Shown one piece after another: positions 34,747 to 43,503 of a DNA stretch of 64,000 nucleotides. The position numbers and the translations under genes are program-made. How positions within the stretch are numbered: the first letter of the stretch is position 1; every line of letters starts with the position of its first letter. Source of the stretch: Eoetvoesia sp035555955 (GTDB lineage: Bacteria > Pseudomonadota > Gammaproteobacteria > Burkholderiales > Burkholderiaceae_B); assembly GCF_035555955.1 (NCBI RefSeq), contig NZ_DATMGA010000070.1, forward strand, positions 1 through 64,000, given 5' to 3'. The notes under the pieces were generated by a model. It saw only the letters and a list, made by a program, of their open reading frames with translations. It was not told the origin of the DNA and searched no databases.

Positions 34747-36348
34747 ATGCGCGATCAGCGATCCATCGCACCTGAAGCCCAGACTCAAGCCAACACAGTA
34801 CGAACCGCCGTATTCAACCTGTTGCGGTCATTCGGCATCGACACCATTTTCGGCAATCCCGGCTCCACCGAATTGCCCATGTTCCGCGACTTCCCGGAAG
34901 ACTTCCAGTACATACTGGGCCTGCAGGAATCGACTGTCGTCGGCATGGCCGACGGCTACGCCCTGGCCTCCCGCAACGCGGGATTCGTCAATCTGCACTC
35001 GGCGGTGGGCGTGGGCCATGCCATGGGCAATATCTTCACCGCCTATAAGAACTGCACGCCGCTGGTCATTACCGCCGGCCAGCAGGCGCGCTCCATCCTG
35101 CCTTACGAACCCTTCCTGTTTTCCCAGCAGGCGGCCGAATTGCCCAAGCCCTACGTCAAATGGAGCTGCGAGCCCGCAAGAGCCCAGGACGTGCCGGCCG
35201 CCATCGCGCGGGCCTACTACACCGCCATGCAGGCGCCGTGCGGCCCCGTGCTGGTGTCGGTGCCGGTCGACGACTGGGACGCGCCCGCCGAGCCCCTCCC
35301 GCCTCGCCGCGTCAGCCGCAGCATCAGCGCCGACCCGGAAGAACTGAAAATCGTCGCCGACGCGCTGCGGGCATGCGCCCGCCCGGCCATCGTCGTCGGC
35401 GCTGGCGTCGACCGCGACGGCGCCTGGAACCAGACCGTGCAATTGGCCGAACGACACAACGCGCTGGTCTGGGTGGCCCCGCTTTCGGGACGCTGCAGCT
35501 TTCCCGAAAGCCATCCGCTGTTTGCCGGCTTCCTGCCCGCCAGCCGCGAACGCATCGTCGACCTGCTGGTCGGCCACGACCTGGTCCTGGCATTGGGCGC
35601 CCCCGCGTTCACCTACCACGTGGAAGGCTTCGGCCCGCACATACCCGCCGGCTCGCAGCTGTTCCAATTGGTGGACGACCCCACGCAAGCCGCCTGGGCG
35701 CCGGTGGGGACGGCCGTGGTAACGGGCCTGCGGCACGGCATCGCGGCCCTGCTGGACGATTCGGCCGGCGTGCAGCGTCCCGCGCCCGCCGGGCGCCGCC
35801 CCGCGCCGCTGGTGGAAATCGGCGCCACCATCACACCGGCGCTGGTCATGCACACCCTGGCGCAGCTGCGTCCCCGGGACAGCATCGTCGTCGAAGAATC
35901 GCCCAGCAGCCGCACCATCATGCAGGCCCACCTGCCCATCGACCGCCCCGAAAGCTTTTACGCCTGCAGCAGCGGCGGCCTTGGCTACGCCATGCCGGCG
36001 TCGGTGGGCGTGGCGCTGGCCAAAAAGGACCGCAAGGTCATTGCCCTGGTGGGCGACGGTTCCACCATGTACGCCACCCAGGCCCTTTGGAGCGCGGCGC
36101 AGCTGAAACTGCCCATCACCTTCATCGTTCTCAACAACAGCCGCTACGAAGCGCTGAACAGCTTCGCCCCCGTGTTCGAACTGGACAAGCCCGTCGGCAC
36201 CGACCTGCCCGGCCTGGATTTCGTGACCATCGCCAAGGGCCATGGCTGCGCGGCCCAGCGCGTATCGCAGCCGGCCGGCCTGAAAGCCGCGCTGCAAGCC
36301 GCCCTGGACAGCCATGAACCGACACTGCTGGAGATCATCGTCGACTGA
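34747..36348 (+). CDS. mdlC: Benzoylformate decarboxylase (ThDP enzyme)
   Basis: 533 residues of the thiamine-diphosphate decarboxylase family. Active-site residues of benzoylformate decarboxylase have counterparts: GNPGSTELPM (Ser40), LGLQESTVVGMADGYA (Glu61), NLHSAVGVGHAMGN (His84) and FTYHVEGFGPHIPAGSQL (His291, equivalent of His281 of the Pseudomonas enzyme). The ThDP motif is GDGSTMYATQALWSAAQLKLPITFIVLNN. It converts phenylglyoxylate-type acids to aldehydes, which the next gene would oxidise. CGGAGACACC precedes the ATG. Another aromatic 2-oxo acid could be the substrate, as no mandelate dehydrogenase or racemase gene is nearby. Confidence 0.87.
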   Translation: MRDQRSIAPEAQTQANTVRTAVFNLLRSFGIDTIFGNPGSTELPMFRDFPEDFQYILGLQESTVVGMADGYALASRNAGFVNLHSAVGVGHAMGNIFTAYKNCTPLVITAGQQARSILPYEPFLFSQQAAELPKPYVKWSCEPARAQDVPAAIARAYYTAMQAPCGPVLVSVPVDDWDAPAEPLPPRRVSRSISADPEELKIVADALRACARPAIVVGAGVDRDGAWNQTVQLAERHNALVWVAPLSGRCSFPESHPLFAGFLPASRERIVDLLVGHDLVLALGAPAFTYHVEGFGPHIPAGSQLFQLVDDPTQAAWAPVGTAVVTGLRHGIAALLDDSAGVQRPAPAGRRPAPLVEIGATITPALVMHTLAQLRPRDSIVVEESPSSRTIMQAHLPIDRPESFYACSSGGLGYAMPASVGVALAKKDRKVIALVGDGSTMYATQALWSAAQLKLPITFIVLNNSRYEALNSFAPVFELDKPVGTDLPGLDFVTIAKGHGCAAQRVSQPAGLKAALQAALDSHEPTLLEIIVD

Positions 36349-36405
36349 AAAAGCAGCACCCCGCCGGAAAAGCAATATACCGATCCATAAACAAAGGAGA
36401 CAACC

Positions 36406-37881
36406 ATGCCGGAAAGCCGATTCAATTTCCAATCCGAACTTTCGGACAATGTACGCAACCGCTTCTACATCGACGGCCAGTGGACGGCGCCCAGCACGGC
36501 GCAGAAGCTCAGCCTGGTTTCACCCGTCACCGAAGAACTAATGCTGCAGGTTCCGGAGGCTTCGGCCACCGAAGTCGACCTGGCTGTCAAAGCGGCCCGC
36601 AAGGCTTTCGACGAAGGCCCCTGGCCGCACTTGGCGCCGCAGGAACGCGGCGCATACCTGCGCAAGATCGCCAGCGAAATGCGCAAGCGTGAATCCCTGT
36701 TCGCCCGGGTGTGGAACGCCCAGGTCGGCGCGCCCATTTCGTTCGCCACCTATCTGGTTCCCACCGCCATCGCCCTGTTCGAATACTATGCCGGGCTGGC
36801 CGAGACCCACGAATTCACGGAAGAACGGCAGTACGGCGACGGCGCGGTGGCGCGCGTGGCGCACGAGCCGGTGGGCGTGGTGGGCCTCATCACCCCCTGG
36901 AACGCACCATTGATCCTCCTGTCGTACAAACTGGCCGCCGCGCTGGCCGCCGGATGCACGGTCGTTTCCAAGCCCTCGCCCGAAACACCCCTGGACGCCC
37001 TGCTGCTGGCCGAGTGCATCGACGCGGCGGGACTGCCTGCCGGTGTCGTGAATATCCTGCCCGCGGGGCGGGAAGTGGGCGACTATCTCATCCACAGGCC
37101 CGAATTCGACAAGATCAGCTTCACCGGCAGCACGGCGGCGGGCAAGGCCATCGCGGCCGCCTGCTCCGAACGCATCGCCCGGGTCAACCTCGAGCTTGGC
37201 GGAAAATCGGCGGCCATCGTCCTGGACGACGCCGACATCGGCTCGGCCATCCAGACCATCGTGCCGTTCTCCATGCCGTTCAGCGGACAAATCTGCTTCT
37301 CGCTGACTCGCGTCCTGGTTTCCAGGAAAAACATGGACGCCTTCCTCGAGGCCTTCGTGGCCGCGGTGGAATCCGTCAATGTCGGCGACCCCGCCAAACC
37401 CGAAACGCAGATAGGCCCCCTGGCCACCCGGCGCCAGTTCGATCGCGTCATGGGCTATATCGACAAGGGCGTCAAGGAGGGCGCCGTGCTGAAAACCGGC
37501 GGCAAGGCCGTCGACACGCAAGAGCGCGGCTATTATGTGCAGCCCACGGTGTTCGCCAACGTCGACCCCGGCATGACCATTGCCCGCGAGGAAATCTTCG
37601 GCCCGGTCGTCTGCGTCATTCCCTACGAGGACGAAGAAGACGCCATCCGCATCGCCAACGACTCCAGCTACGGGCTTAGCGGCGCCGTATTCACGCGGGA
37701 TGCCGAACGCGGCTACAAGATGGCGCGCCGCATCCGCACCGGCAACGTCTCGGTGAACGGGCTGGTGGTGGATCCGGGTATTCCGTTCGGCGGCTACAAG
37801 CAATCGGGCGTCGGCCGCCAGGGCGGCGTGGAAGGCCTGAAAGCCTATCTGGAATGCAAGGCCGTCTATATGCCGGCCTGA
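36406..37881 (+). CDS. Aldehyde dehydrogenase, probably benzaldehyde dehydrogenase
   Basis: 491 residues of the NAD(P)-dependent aldehyde dehydrogenase superfamily. The cofactor segments are PWNAPLILLSYKLAAALAAGCTVVSKPSPETP and FTGSTAAGKAI; the general base Glu is in NLELGGKSA; the nucleophile Cys is in FSGQICFSLTR; EIFGPVVCV is the second conserved Glu region. AAGGAGACAACC precedes the start. Position directly after the ThDP decarboxylase suggests oxidation of the aldehyde it releases (benzaldehyde to benzoate). Exact specificity is inferred from context. Confidence 0.85.
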   Translation: MPESRFNFQSELSDNVRNRFYIDGQWTAPSTAQKLSLVSPVTEELMLQVPEASATEVDLAVKAARKAFDEGPWPHLAPQERGAYLRKIASEMRKRESLFARVWNAQVGAPISFATYLVPTAIALFEYYAGLAETHEFTEERQYGDGAVARVAHEPVGVVGLITPWNAPLILLSYKLAAALAAGCTVVSKPSPETPLDALLLAECIDAAGLPAGVVNILPAGREVGDYLIHRPEFDKISFTGSTAAGKAIAAACSERIARVNLELGGKSAAIVLDDADIGSAIQTIVPFSMPFSGQICFSLTRVLVSRKNMDAFLEAFVAAVESVNVGDPAKPETQIGPLATRRQFDRVMGYIDKGVKEGAVLKTGGKAVDTQERGYYVQPTVFANVDPGMTIAREEIFGPVVCVIPYEDEEDAIRIANDSSYGLSGAVFTRDAERGYKMARRIRTGNVSVNGLVVDPGIPFGGYKQSGVGRQGGVEGLKAYLECKAVYMPA

Positions 37882-37947
37882 GCCAAACGACAAGCGGGCG
37901 AAAAACAAAACCAATGCCCGCTCCTTGCAACACATGGAGACAAACAC

Positions 37948-39282
37948 ATGACTGTTCAAAACATCGCAATTCAAGGCGGCATTCAGCAAACGCCGCGGGC
38001 CGGCATCTCGAAAGCCAACCAGCGCATGCTGCTTTCGTGCTTCCTGGGCACCACCATCGAATGGTACGACTTCCTGATCTACGGGTTCCTGGCGCCGCTG
38101 GTCTTCAACAAGCTGTTCTTCCCCGAGTACAGTTCCTTCGCGGGCACGATCGCCGTCTTCGGCATCTTCGCCGTCGGCTTCGCCGCCCGTCCCCTGGGCG
38201 GCATGTTCTTCGGCCACTTCGGCGACCGGCTGGGCCGCAAGCCCATCCTCATCGCCACGCTCAGCCTCATGGGTCTCAGCACGACCGCCATCGGCTTCAC
38301 GCCAACCCACCTCCAGATCGGCATCGCCGCTCCCGTCATTCTCGTCGTCTTGCGCTTCCTGCAGGGCTTCGCTCTTGGCGGCGAATCGGCCACCGGGCCG
38401 CTGCTGGCGACCGAAAGCGCCCCCGACGGCAAGCGGGGACTGTTCGCGGCCTTCGTGCAGTCGGGCGCGGCGGCCGGCACGGTGCTCGGCGCCCTGGCCG
38501 CGTTTGCCGTGGCCATATTGCCCAACGAGCAATTGCTGTCCTGGGGCTGGCGCATTCCCTTCATCGCCAGCGCCATCATCTTCGCCATCGGCTTCTATGT
38601 GCGCATGAAGGTCGAGGAATCGCCGGTATTCCTGGCCGCCATCAAGGACACCGCCCCCGAAAAAATCCCCCTGGCCAAGGTGTTCCGCCACCAGAAGCGC
38701 CCCACCCTGGTCGTGCTGCTATGTGCCATGGCCGAGTCCTCCACGTTCTACTTCACGTCCATATTCGGCCTGTCCTACGGAGTTTCCACCCTTCACCTGG
38801 ATCGCGGCACGCTGCTGGCCGGCGTGGTCATCGGCAATGTCATCGGCATCGCCACCAACCCGCTGTTCGGCTGCCTGTCCGACAAAATCGGCCGCAAGCC
38901 GCTGGTGTTCGGCTCGTATGCCCTGTCGGCGCTGTATGTCCTGTTCATTTTCTTCCCGCTGCTGGCCACCGCCAACCACGCCGTCATCCTGATCGCCATG
39001 GCCATTCCGGGCGCCATCCTGCAGCCCATGTCCCTGGCCGTCACCGGCAGCTTCTATCCGGAACAGTTCAACGACGCCAAGCTCAGGCTGAGCGGTGTTT
39101 CGGTGGGCCGGCAGTTCGGCACCATTCTCGGCGGCGGGCTCATGCCCATGATCGCCACCGCCCTGCTGGCATTCGGCGGCGGCGCCCTGACCTGGGCCGT
39201 CGCCTATTTCGTACTGATCTGCATCGTGGCCTGCAGCGCCGTGTTCAGCACCCGCGAGACCTCGCACGGCACGCTGCAGTAG
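37948..39282 (+). CDS. MHS-family (metabolite:H+ symporter) MFS transporter
   Basis: 444 residues with twelve predicted membrane segments. The N-terminus ANQRMLLSCFLGTTIEWYDFLIYGFLAPLVFNKLFFPEYS is the hallmark of the MHS family (shikimate, citrate, ProP-like). Loop 2-3 is GHFGDRLGRKPILIATL and FLQGFALGGESATGPLLATESAPDGKRGLFAA is the family signature. TGGAGACAAACAC precedes the ATG. As the third gene of the decarboxylase/dehydrogenase operon it most likely imports the aromatic acid. Confidence 0.88.
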   Translation: MTVQNIAIQGGIQQTPRAGISKANQRMLLSCFLGTTIEWYDFLIYGFLAPLVFNKLFFPEYSSFAGTIAVFGIFAVGFAARPLGGMFFGHFGDRLGRKPILIATLSLMGLSTTAIGFTPTHLQIGIAAPVILVVLRFLQGFALGGESATGPLLATESAPDGKRGLFAAFVQSGAAAGTVLGALAAFAVAILPNEQLLSWGWRIPFIASAIIFAIGFYVRMKVEESPVFLAAIKDTAPEKIPLAKVFRHQKRPTLVVLLCAMAESSTFYFTSIFGLSYGVSTLHLDRGTLLAGVVIGNVIGIATNPLFGCLSDKIGRKPLVFGSYALSALYVLFIFFPLLATANHAVILIAMAIPGAILQPMSLAVTGSFYPEQFNDAKLRLSGVSVGRQFGTILGGGLMPMIATALLAFGGGALTWAVAYFVLICIVACSAVFSTRETSHGTLQ

Positions 39283-39291
39283 CCTCCGCGC

Positions 39292-39322
39292 CGAAGCGGG
39301 TGGACGACGTTCGCCCGCTTCG
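39292..39322 (+). terminator. Hairpin after the MHS transporter gene
   Basis: Arms CGAAGCGGG (39292-39300) and CCCGCTTCG (39314-39322) with a 13-base loop, 10 bases after the stop codon. No T-run follows, so efficiency is uncertain. Confidence 0.5.
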
Positions 39323-39382
39323 ATCGACGCATACCTTGGCAACAACGGCACCTTACCAGAGCAAGGGGCCGCCGGCCCGCCA

Positions 39383-39995
39383 TCAATGCTGCAATTGCGC
39401 CAGGGAGTCCGGTGCCGAGTCCGTCGACACCATGTTGCGGCGGGCGAACGACACGGTGACAGCGGCCAGGAACAGCGCAGCCGCCAAGGCGAAGAAAGTG
39501 TATTTCGGTGCGGGATGGATGCTGTGCAGAACCCCGATCAGGAACGGCCCCAGTATTCCCCCAACCCGGTTCAGTGCGATGGCGACTCCGACCCCGGTGC
39601 CTCTTACCTCGGTCTGATAAGACATGGCCTGGAAGTTGTTCATGACGGCCTGAGCCCCGAACAGGAAGAATCCCGTCGCCGCGACCAGCCCGATAATGAC
39701 CCACTGGTTTGAATACATGCCCAGGCAAATCATCGCAACGCCCGCAAACACATAGCCGACGGCCATGGAAATTGCGCGGCTGTTGATGCGGTCCGCGAGC
39801 CAGGCGCAGGCCAGGGCATTTCGAACTCGGCGGCCGCGCAGCGCTCGGTGTCTCCACGCAAGGCCAGGTACCGGATCGACTCGGGAAACCACGCCTATGC
39901 GGCCACGACAAGGCACAGGACGCCAACGACGTAGATCCATTCCCAACCGTATCTCTGGCCCAGGGCGATGCCGATGACGCCGGCAAAGATCCCGC
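39383..39995 (-). pseudogene. Broken MFS (AAHS-type aromatic acid) transporter remnant
   Basis: Pieces of one twelve-helix transporter occur in different frames. GIFAGVIGIALGQRYGWEWIYVVGVLCLVVAA (about 39900-39995) ends in a stop; FPESIRYLALRGDTERCAAAEFEMP (about 39810-39890) is in another frame; and CAWLADRINSRAISMAVGYVFAGVAMICLGMYSNQWVIIGL ... SFARRNMVST (39383-39800) is the C-terminal half. The N-terminal half is missing. Frameshifts and a deletion make this non-functional. It resembles PcaK/BenK-type aromatic acid permeases. Confidence 0.8.
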
Positions 39996-40004
39996 ACGCA
40001 GCTG

Positions 40005-40120
40005 CGCCCGCCGTCGGCGCCGACCAGATAGCGCCCACGCACGGTGCGCTTGGCCGAGGCCGCAAGATCCGTAACCAGCGCGGCGACTTCGTGGCCATCA
40101 TCAGTGAACCATTCGAGCCG
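40005..40120 (-). pseudogene. Fragment of an FAD-dependent aromatic monooxygenase
   Basis: About 39 residues, TRLEWFTDDGHEVAALVTDLAASAKRTVRGRYLVGADGGRS, match the middle of class A flavoprotein hydroxylases; YLVGADGGRS is the second FAD-binding (GD) motif. The fragment has no start and no flavin GxGxxG motif. It is fused head-on to the MFS remnant on one side and abuts the LysR remnant on the other. Confidence 0.75.
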
Positions 40121-40121
40121 G

Positions 40122-40619
40122 GTGCTGACGCAAATCGGCACGCTGGACTTCGCGATGGGCCCCTTTCCCTCGCAGGCGCTCAGCAAGGAATTCAACATCG
40201 AGCCCGTTTTCACAGGAACCCAAACCGTGGTCGGCCGGCGCAATCACCCCCTTTGCGGCGCCAGCTCCCTGGCCGATCTCGTCGACGCCGAGTGGATATT
40301 GACGGGCGCCGCCGGTCCCCGGGCTACGGAATTCGAACAGCAGTTCCGGAACAACGGCCTGCCCATTCCCCGCGCCGATGTGAAATGCGAATCGCTGCTT
40401 GCCCTGGTTTCCCTGCTTTCAAGCAGCGACCTGCTGGCCTTTCTGCCCGAACAATGGGCCGGCTCCCCACTGACATCGCACGCGCTAAGCGAAATACGCG
40501 TGCGCGAAAATATCAGCGCGCCAAGAATCTGCCTGATCCGCCGCGAGGGCCTGCCGCTGACGCCCGCCGCCGAGGCATTCGCCAATGCCCTCATCCGCGA
40601 AGCCGGCCAGCTGCGCTGA
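40122..40619 (+). pseudogene. Truncated LysR regulator (effector domain only)
   Basis: About 165 residues from LTQIGTLDFAMGPFPSQALSKEFNIEPVFTGTQTVVGRRNHPL to the stop at 40619 are the C-terminal half of a LysR effector domain. The HTH domain is absent. The open frame continues upstream to 40044 only through the antisense of the monooxygenase fragment. The gene was cut by the same rearrangement. Confidence 0.78.
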
Positions 40620-40665
40620 TGGCGACAGGCGGTGCACAACCGGGCCTTTGTTCCTCAAAGCGCCG

Positions 40666-41739
40666 TCAGATATTCCAGCGATCCGCCGTGGCGGCCAAAT
40701 GCATTCTTAGCGTGTCGAACTCGTTCTGCAGGCGGTGCAGCAGCATCACGTAGCCTCCCAGTTGCGGCGGCGCCGGATCCGCCATTTGCCCGGACGCAGC
40801 GACAGCGTCTTCCTGGAGGCGGGCAACGGTGCCGAACCTTAGTGCGCGCGCCATGCCGATCAGCATATCGTGCAGGCGGCGATTCTCGCCGGCCAGTTGC
40901 TGCTGCATGAACATGCGGGCCTCGTCGTCCCCGGCCTGCGGACGCATGGCGGCAAGCACCTCGAGCAAGCTGATGCCGACCCGCAAACCATGCTGGATTT
41001 CCTCAAGCTGCGCCGCCGACACCTTGATTTCGCGGGCAACCCACGGCATCAGCGTACGCAGTTGCACCAATTGAGCGCTCAACCGCACCAGAGCCGCTTG
41101 CAGCTCGCCCTTTTCGACAAAGGCCGGCGTGACGATCAGGGCATATGTCCTGGCGCAGCCGCGCAACACATCCGCCAACTTGTAGCGCCACGAATACGTG
41201 GCATGCAGCGGAAAGGCGAAGGAAAACAGCAAGGCAATGGCTATGCCCACCAGAACGTCGACCGAACGCCAGAGGCCATCGGCCATGGGGCTGTCGCCAT
41301 GGCCCGCGACGATCAGGATGGTGATTGCGGAAAGCAGGGCAATATACCCGCCTTTGCCGATGGCATGATATGCGCAGAACCCGCAGGCGACCAGGATAAG
41401 CAGATAGCTGAGCAGCGGCTGGTGCAAATACGATTGCTGCAATATCACCAGCAACCCGATCGCCGCCCCGATCAATGTGCCGAAAGCGCGCTCGGCCGCC
41501 TTGCGCCGGATATTGCCGTGATGCTGCAGGCCTCCGATGACAACCAGCACGGTGATCGAAGCCCATTCTCCATGCGGCAGATTTATGCCGGTGGTCAAGG
41601 CGATGGACGCAAGCAAACCCAGCGCAACCCTGACCGCGTGAAGCAGATTCGCATGCCGGTAGCGGCGCGCGGGGTCCTGCACCTGGCGGAGCATGCCCCG
41701 CCATATCGACAGGATACGGGAAAACAGTGGGTGGATCAT
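40666..41739 (-). CDS. FUSC-family inner membrane protein (aromatic acid exporter-like)
   Basis: 357 residues beginning MIHPLFSRILSIWRGMLRQVQ. Six membrane segments in the N-terminal half (AVRVALGLLASIALTTGI; ITVLVVIGGLQ; GTLIGAAIGLLVIL; YLLILVACGFCAYHAIG; YIALLSAITILIVAG; VDVLVGIAIALLFSFAF) are followed by a cytoplasmic alpha-helical half. This is the FUSC/AaeB/YccS pattern, shorter than full AaeB. The start has only a weak binding site; an upstream Met in frame is possible. It is transcribed away from the gentisate dioxygenase gene across 127 bases and may relieve aromatic acid stress. Confidence 0.75.
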   Translation of the reverse strand: MIHPLFSRILSIWRGMLRQVQDPARRYRHANLLHAVRVALGLLASIALTTGINLPHGEWASITVLVVIGGLQHHGNIRRKAAERAFGTLIGAAIGLLVILQQSYLHQPLLSYLLILVACGFCAYHAIGKGGYIALLSAITILIVAGHGDSPMADGLWRSVDVLVGIAIALLFSFAFPLHATYSWRYKLADVLRGCARTYALIVTPAFVEKGELQAALVRLSAQLVQLRTLMPWVAREIKVSAAQLEEIQHGLRVGISLLEVLAAMRPQAGDDEARMFMQQQLAGENRRLHDMLIGMARALRFGTVARLQEDAVAASGQMADPAPPQLGGYVMLLHRLQNEFDTLRMHLAATADRWNI

Positions 41740-41866
41740 AGACAGGCACCGGCGCCAAACGGGACTCCAGTCTACCGCAGCCCCCGGGCGCGCTAAAATC
41801 AGACCCATGCACATACTTGGCTCAACCCTGATTCGGCCAGAGCCACCCCTATGAGGAAATAGCGCC

Positions 41867-42970
41867 ATGACGACAGACACCCCAACCATCGACCAACAAC
41901 CCGCCCACAACGCCATGGCGCCGGACGACACTCCGGAACTGCGCAAGCTTTACGCGGATTTCGAGTCGTTGCACCTGATGCCTCTGTGGACCCAGCTGGG
42001 CACCCTCATGCCCCGCCACCCCGCACCGGAAGCCGTGCCGCATGTCTGGAAATGGTCGCAACTGTATCCGCTGGCGCAGCGGTCCGGCGATCTCGTTCCC
42101 GTGGGCCGCGGCGGCGAACGCCGCGCCATCGGGCTTGCCAACCCGGGCCTGGGCGGGCGCCCCTACATCAGCCCCACCTTGTGGGCCGCCATCCAGTACC
42201 TTGGACCCAAGGAAACCGCCCCCGAACACCGCCATGCTCAAAACGCCTTCCGCTTCGTGGTCGAGGGCGAAGGCGTCTGGACCGTGGTCAACGGCGACCC
42301 CGTGCGCATGAGCCGCGGCGACTTCCTGCTCACCCCGGGCTGGCACTTCCACGGCCACCAGAACATCACCGACCATCCCATGGCCTGGATCGACGGGCTC
42401 GACATCCCCTTCTCCTACCAGAACGATGTCGGCTTCTTCGAATTCGGCTCGGAAAAGCTTTCCGACGAAACCACGCCCGACTATTCCCGCGGAGAGCGCC
42501 TGTGGTGTCATCCCGGCCTGCGCCCGCTTTCGGGCCTGCAGGACACCATCAGCTCGCCCATCGGCGCCTACCGCTGGGAACACACCGATCGCGCCCTCGC
42601 CGAACAGCTGCGGCTCGAAGATGAAGGCCACCCGGGCGTCGCCGAGCCCGGGCACGCCGCTGTCCGCTACGTCAACCCCACTACTGGCGGCGACGTCATG
42701 TCCACCATCCGCGCCGAATTCCATCGCCTGCGCGCCGGCGCCACCACGGCCGTGCGCCGCGAGGTCGGTTCCACCGTATTCCAGGTGTTCGAAGGACGCG
42801 GCTCCGTCGTGCTCAACGGCGTCGAGCACAAGCTCGACATCGGCGACATGTTCGTCATTCCTTCGTGGGTCTCGTGGTCGCTGCAGGCGGAAACCCAGTT
42901 CGACCTGTTCCGCTTCTCCGACGCCCCCATCATGGAACGCCTGAACTTCGCCCGCACCCAGATCGGCTGA
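41867..42970 (+). CDS. Gentisate 1,2-dioxygenase
   Basis: 367 residues of the bicupin gentisate dioxygenase family. The opening ELRKLYADFESLHLMPLWTQLGTLMPRHPAPEAVPHVWKW is characteristic. The first cupin holds the Fe(II) ligands in PEHRHAQNAFRFVVEGEGVWTVVNGDPVRMSRGDFLLTPGWHFHGH; the second cupin is GSTVFQVFEGRGSVVLNGVEHKLDIGDMFVIPSWVSW. It cleaves gentisate to maleylpyruvate. GAGGAAATAGCGCC precedes the ATG. The usual partners, maleylpyruvate isomerase and fumarylpyruvate hydrolase, are not in this window. Confidence 0.93.
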   Translation: MTTDTPTIDQQPAHNAMAPDDTPELRKLYADFESLHLMPLWTQLGTLMPRHPAPEAVPHVWKWSQLYPLAQRSGDLVPVGRGGERRAIGLANPGLGGRPYISPTLWAAIQYLGPKETAPEHRHAQNAFRFVVEGEGVWTVVNGDPVRMSRGDFLLTPGWHFHGHQNITDHPMAWIDGLDIPFSYQNDVGFFEFGSEKLSDETTPDYSRGERLWCHPGLRPLSGLQDTISSPIGAYRWEHTDRALAEQLRLEDEGHPGVAEPGHAAVRYVNPTTGGDVMSTIRAEFHRLRAGATTAVRREVGSTVFQVFEGRGSVVLNGVEHKLDIGDMFVIPSWVSWSLQAETQFDLFRFSDAPIMERLNFARTQIG

Positions 42971-43004
42971 TCGCCGGCGCCAACCGCGTCGGCGGCAAAA
43001 AACC

Positions 43005-43036
43005 AACGGGCTCGTATTTTGTACGAGCCCGTTTTT
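43005..43036. terminator. Bidirectional rho-independent terminator
   Basis: 11-base stem ACGGGCTCGTA (43006-43016) / TACGAGCCCGT (43022-43032), loop TTTTG, flanked by an A-rich stretch on the left and TTTTT on the right, so it works for both the gentisate dioxygenase and the convergent small gene. Confidence 0.92.
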
Positions 43037-43057
43037 ATTGCGCTTGCGGTGTGTGGA

Positions 43058-43393
43058 TCAGACGAATTCGTCCACGTTGCCGCCCAGCATGCCGTTGGGC
43101 GAGCGGCTGGAAGAGGAGCTTGCCAACGCCTCGGACACGCTTTGCGCCGAAGCGCCGACCGTGCTTTCGGCCTGCTCGGCCTGCAACTGCGCAAGCTGGG
43201 CCTGCAGCATGGTGATTTGCGCCTGGATGAGCTGGGCCTGCTCCTGGCTGGCCTGCGACGAGTCCTTCTGCACGCTGGCCAGCTTTTTCTCGAGCGCGCT
43301 GATCTGTTTTTGCAGTGCCGCTATTTGCGAACTGTTGTCGCCGCCCGCATTGCCCACCGACGACGCCGCGGCCGAACTGATTGCCGATACCAT
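43058..43393 (-). CDS. Small FlxA-like coiled-coil protein
   Basis: 111 residues, start at 43393 behind AAGGAAACATGAA. The centre is a Gln/Ala/Leu-rich coiled coil (SSQIAALQKQISALEKKLASVQKDSSQASQEQAQLIQAQITMLQAQLAQLQAEQAE), flanked by Ser/Ala-rich ends. This matches FlxA-like proteins, whose role is poorly known. No signal peptide or membrane segment is seen. It lies downstream of the decarboxylase gene on the same strand, 110 bases apart. Confidence 0.75.
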   Translation of the reverse strand: MVSAISSAAASSVGNAGGDNSSQIAALQKQISALEKKLASVQKDSSQASQEQAQLIQAQITMLQAQLAQLQAEQAESTVGASAQSVSEALASSSSSRSPNGMLGGNVDEFV

Positions 43394-43503
43394 TTCATGT
43401 TTCCTTGCTGTATGCATGACGAGGCATGCCTCTGGGCCGGAAGGAGCCCTCCGGCCGGGAACCGCGTAAAGCCGGCCGGAACAAGGAAGCGCGCCGTTCG
43501 ACT

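Noticed and set aside
36538..38691. 717-residue minus-strand open frame opposite the aldehyde dehydrogenase and transporter genes
   Set aside because: Antisense shadow; the plus strand holds well-supported enzymes with ribosome binding sites.
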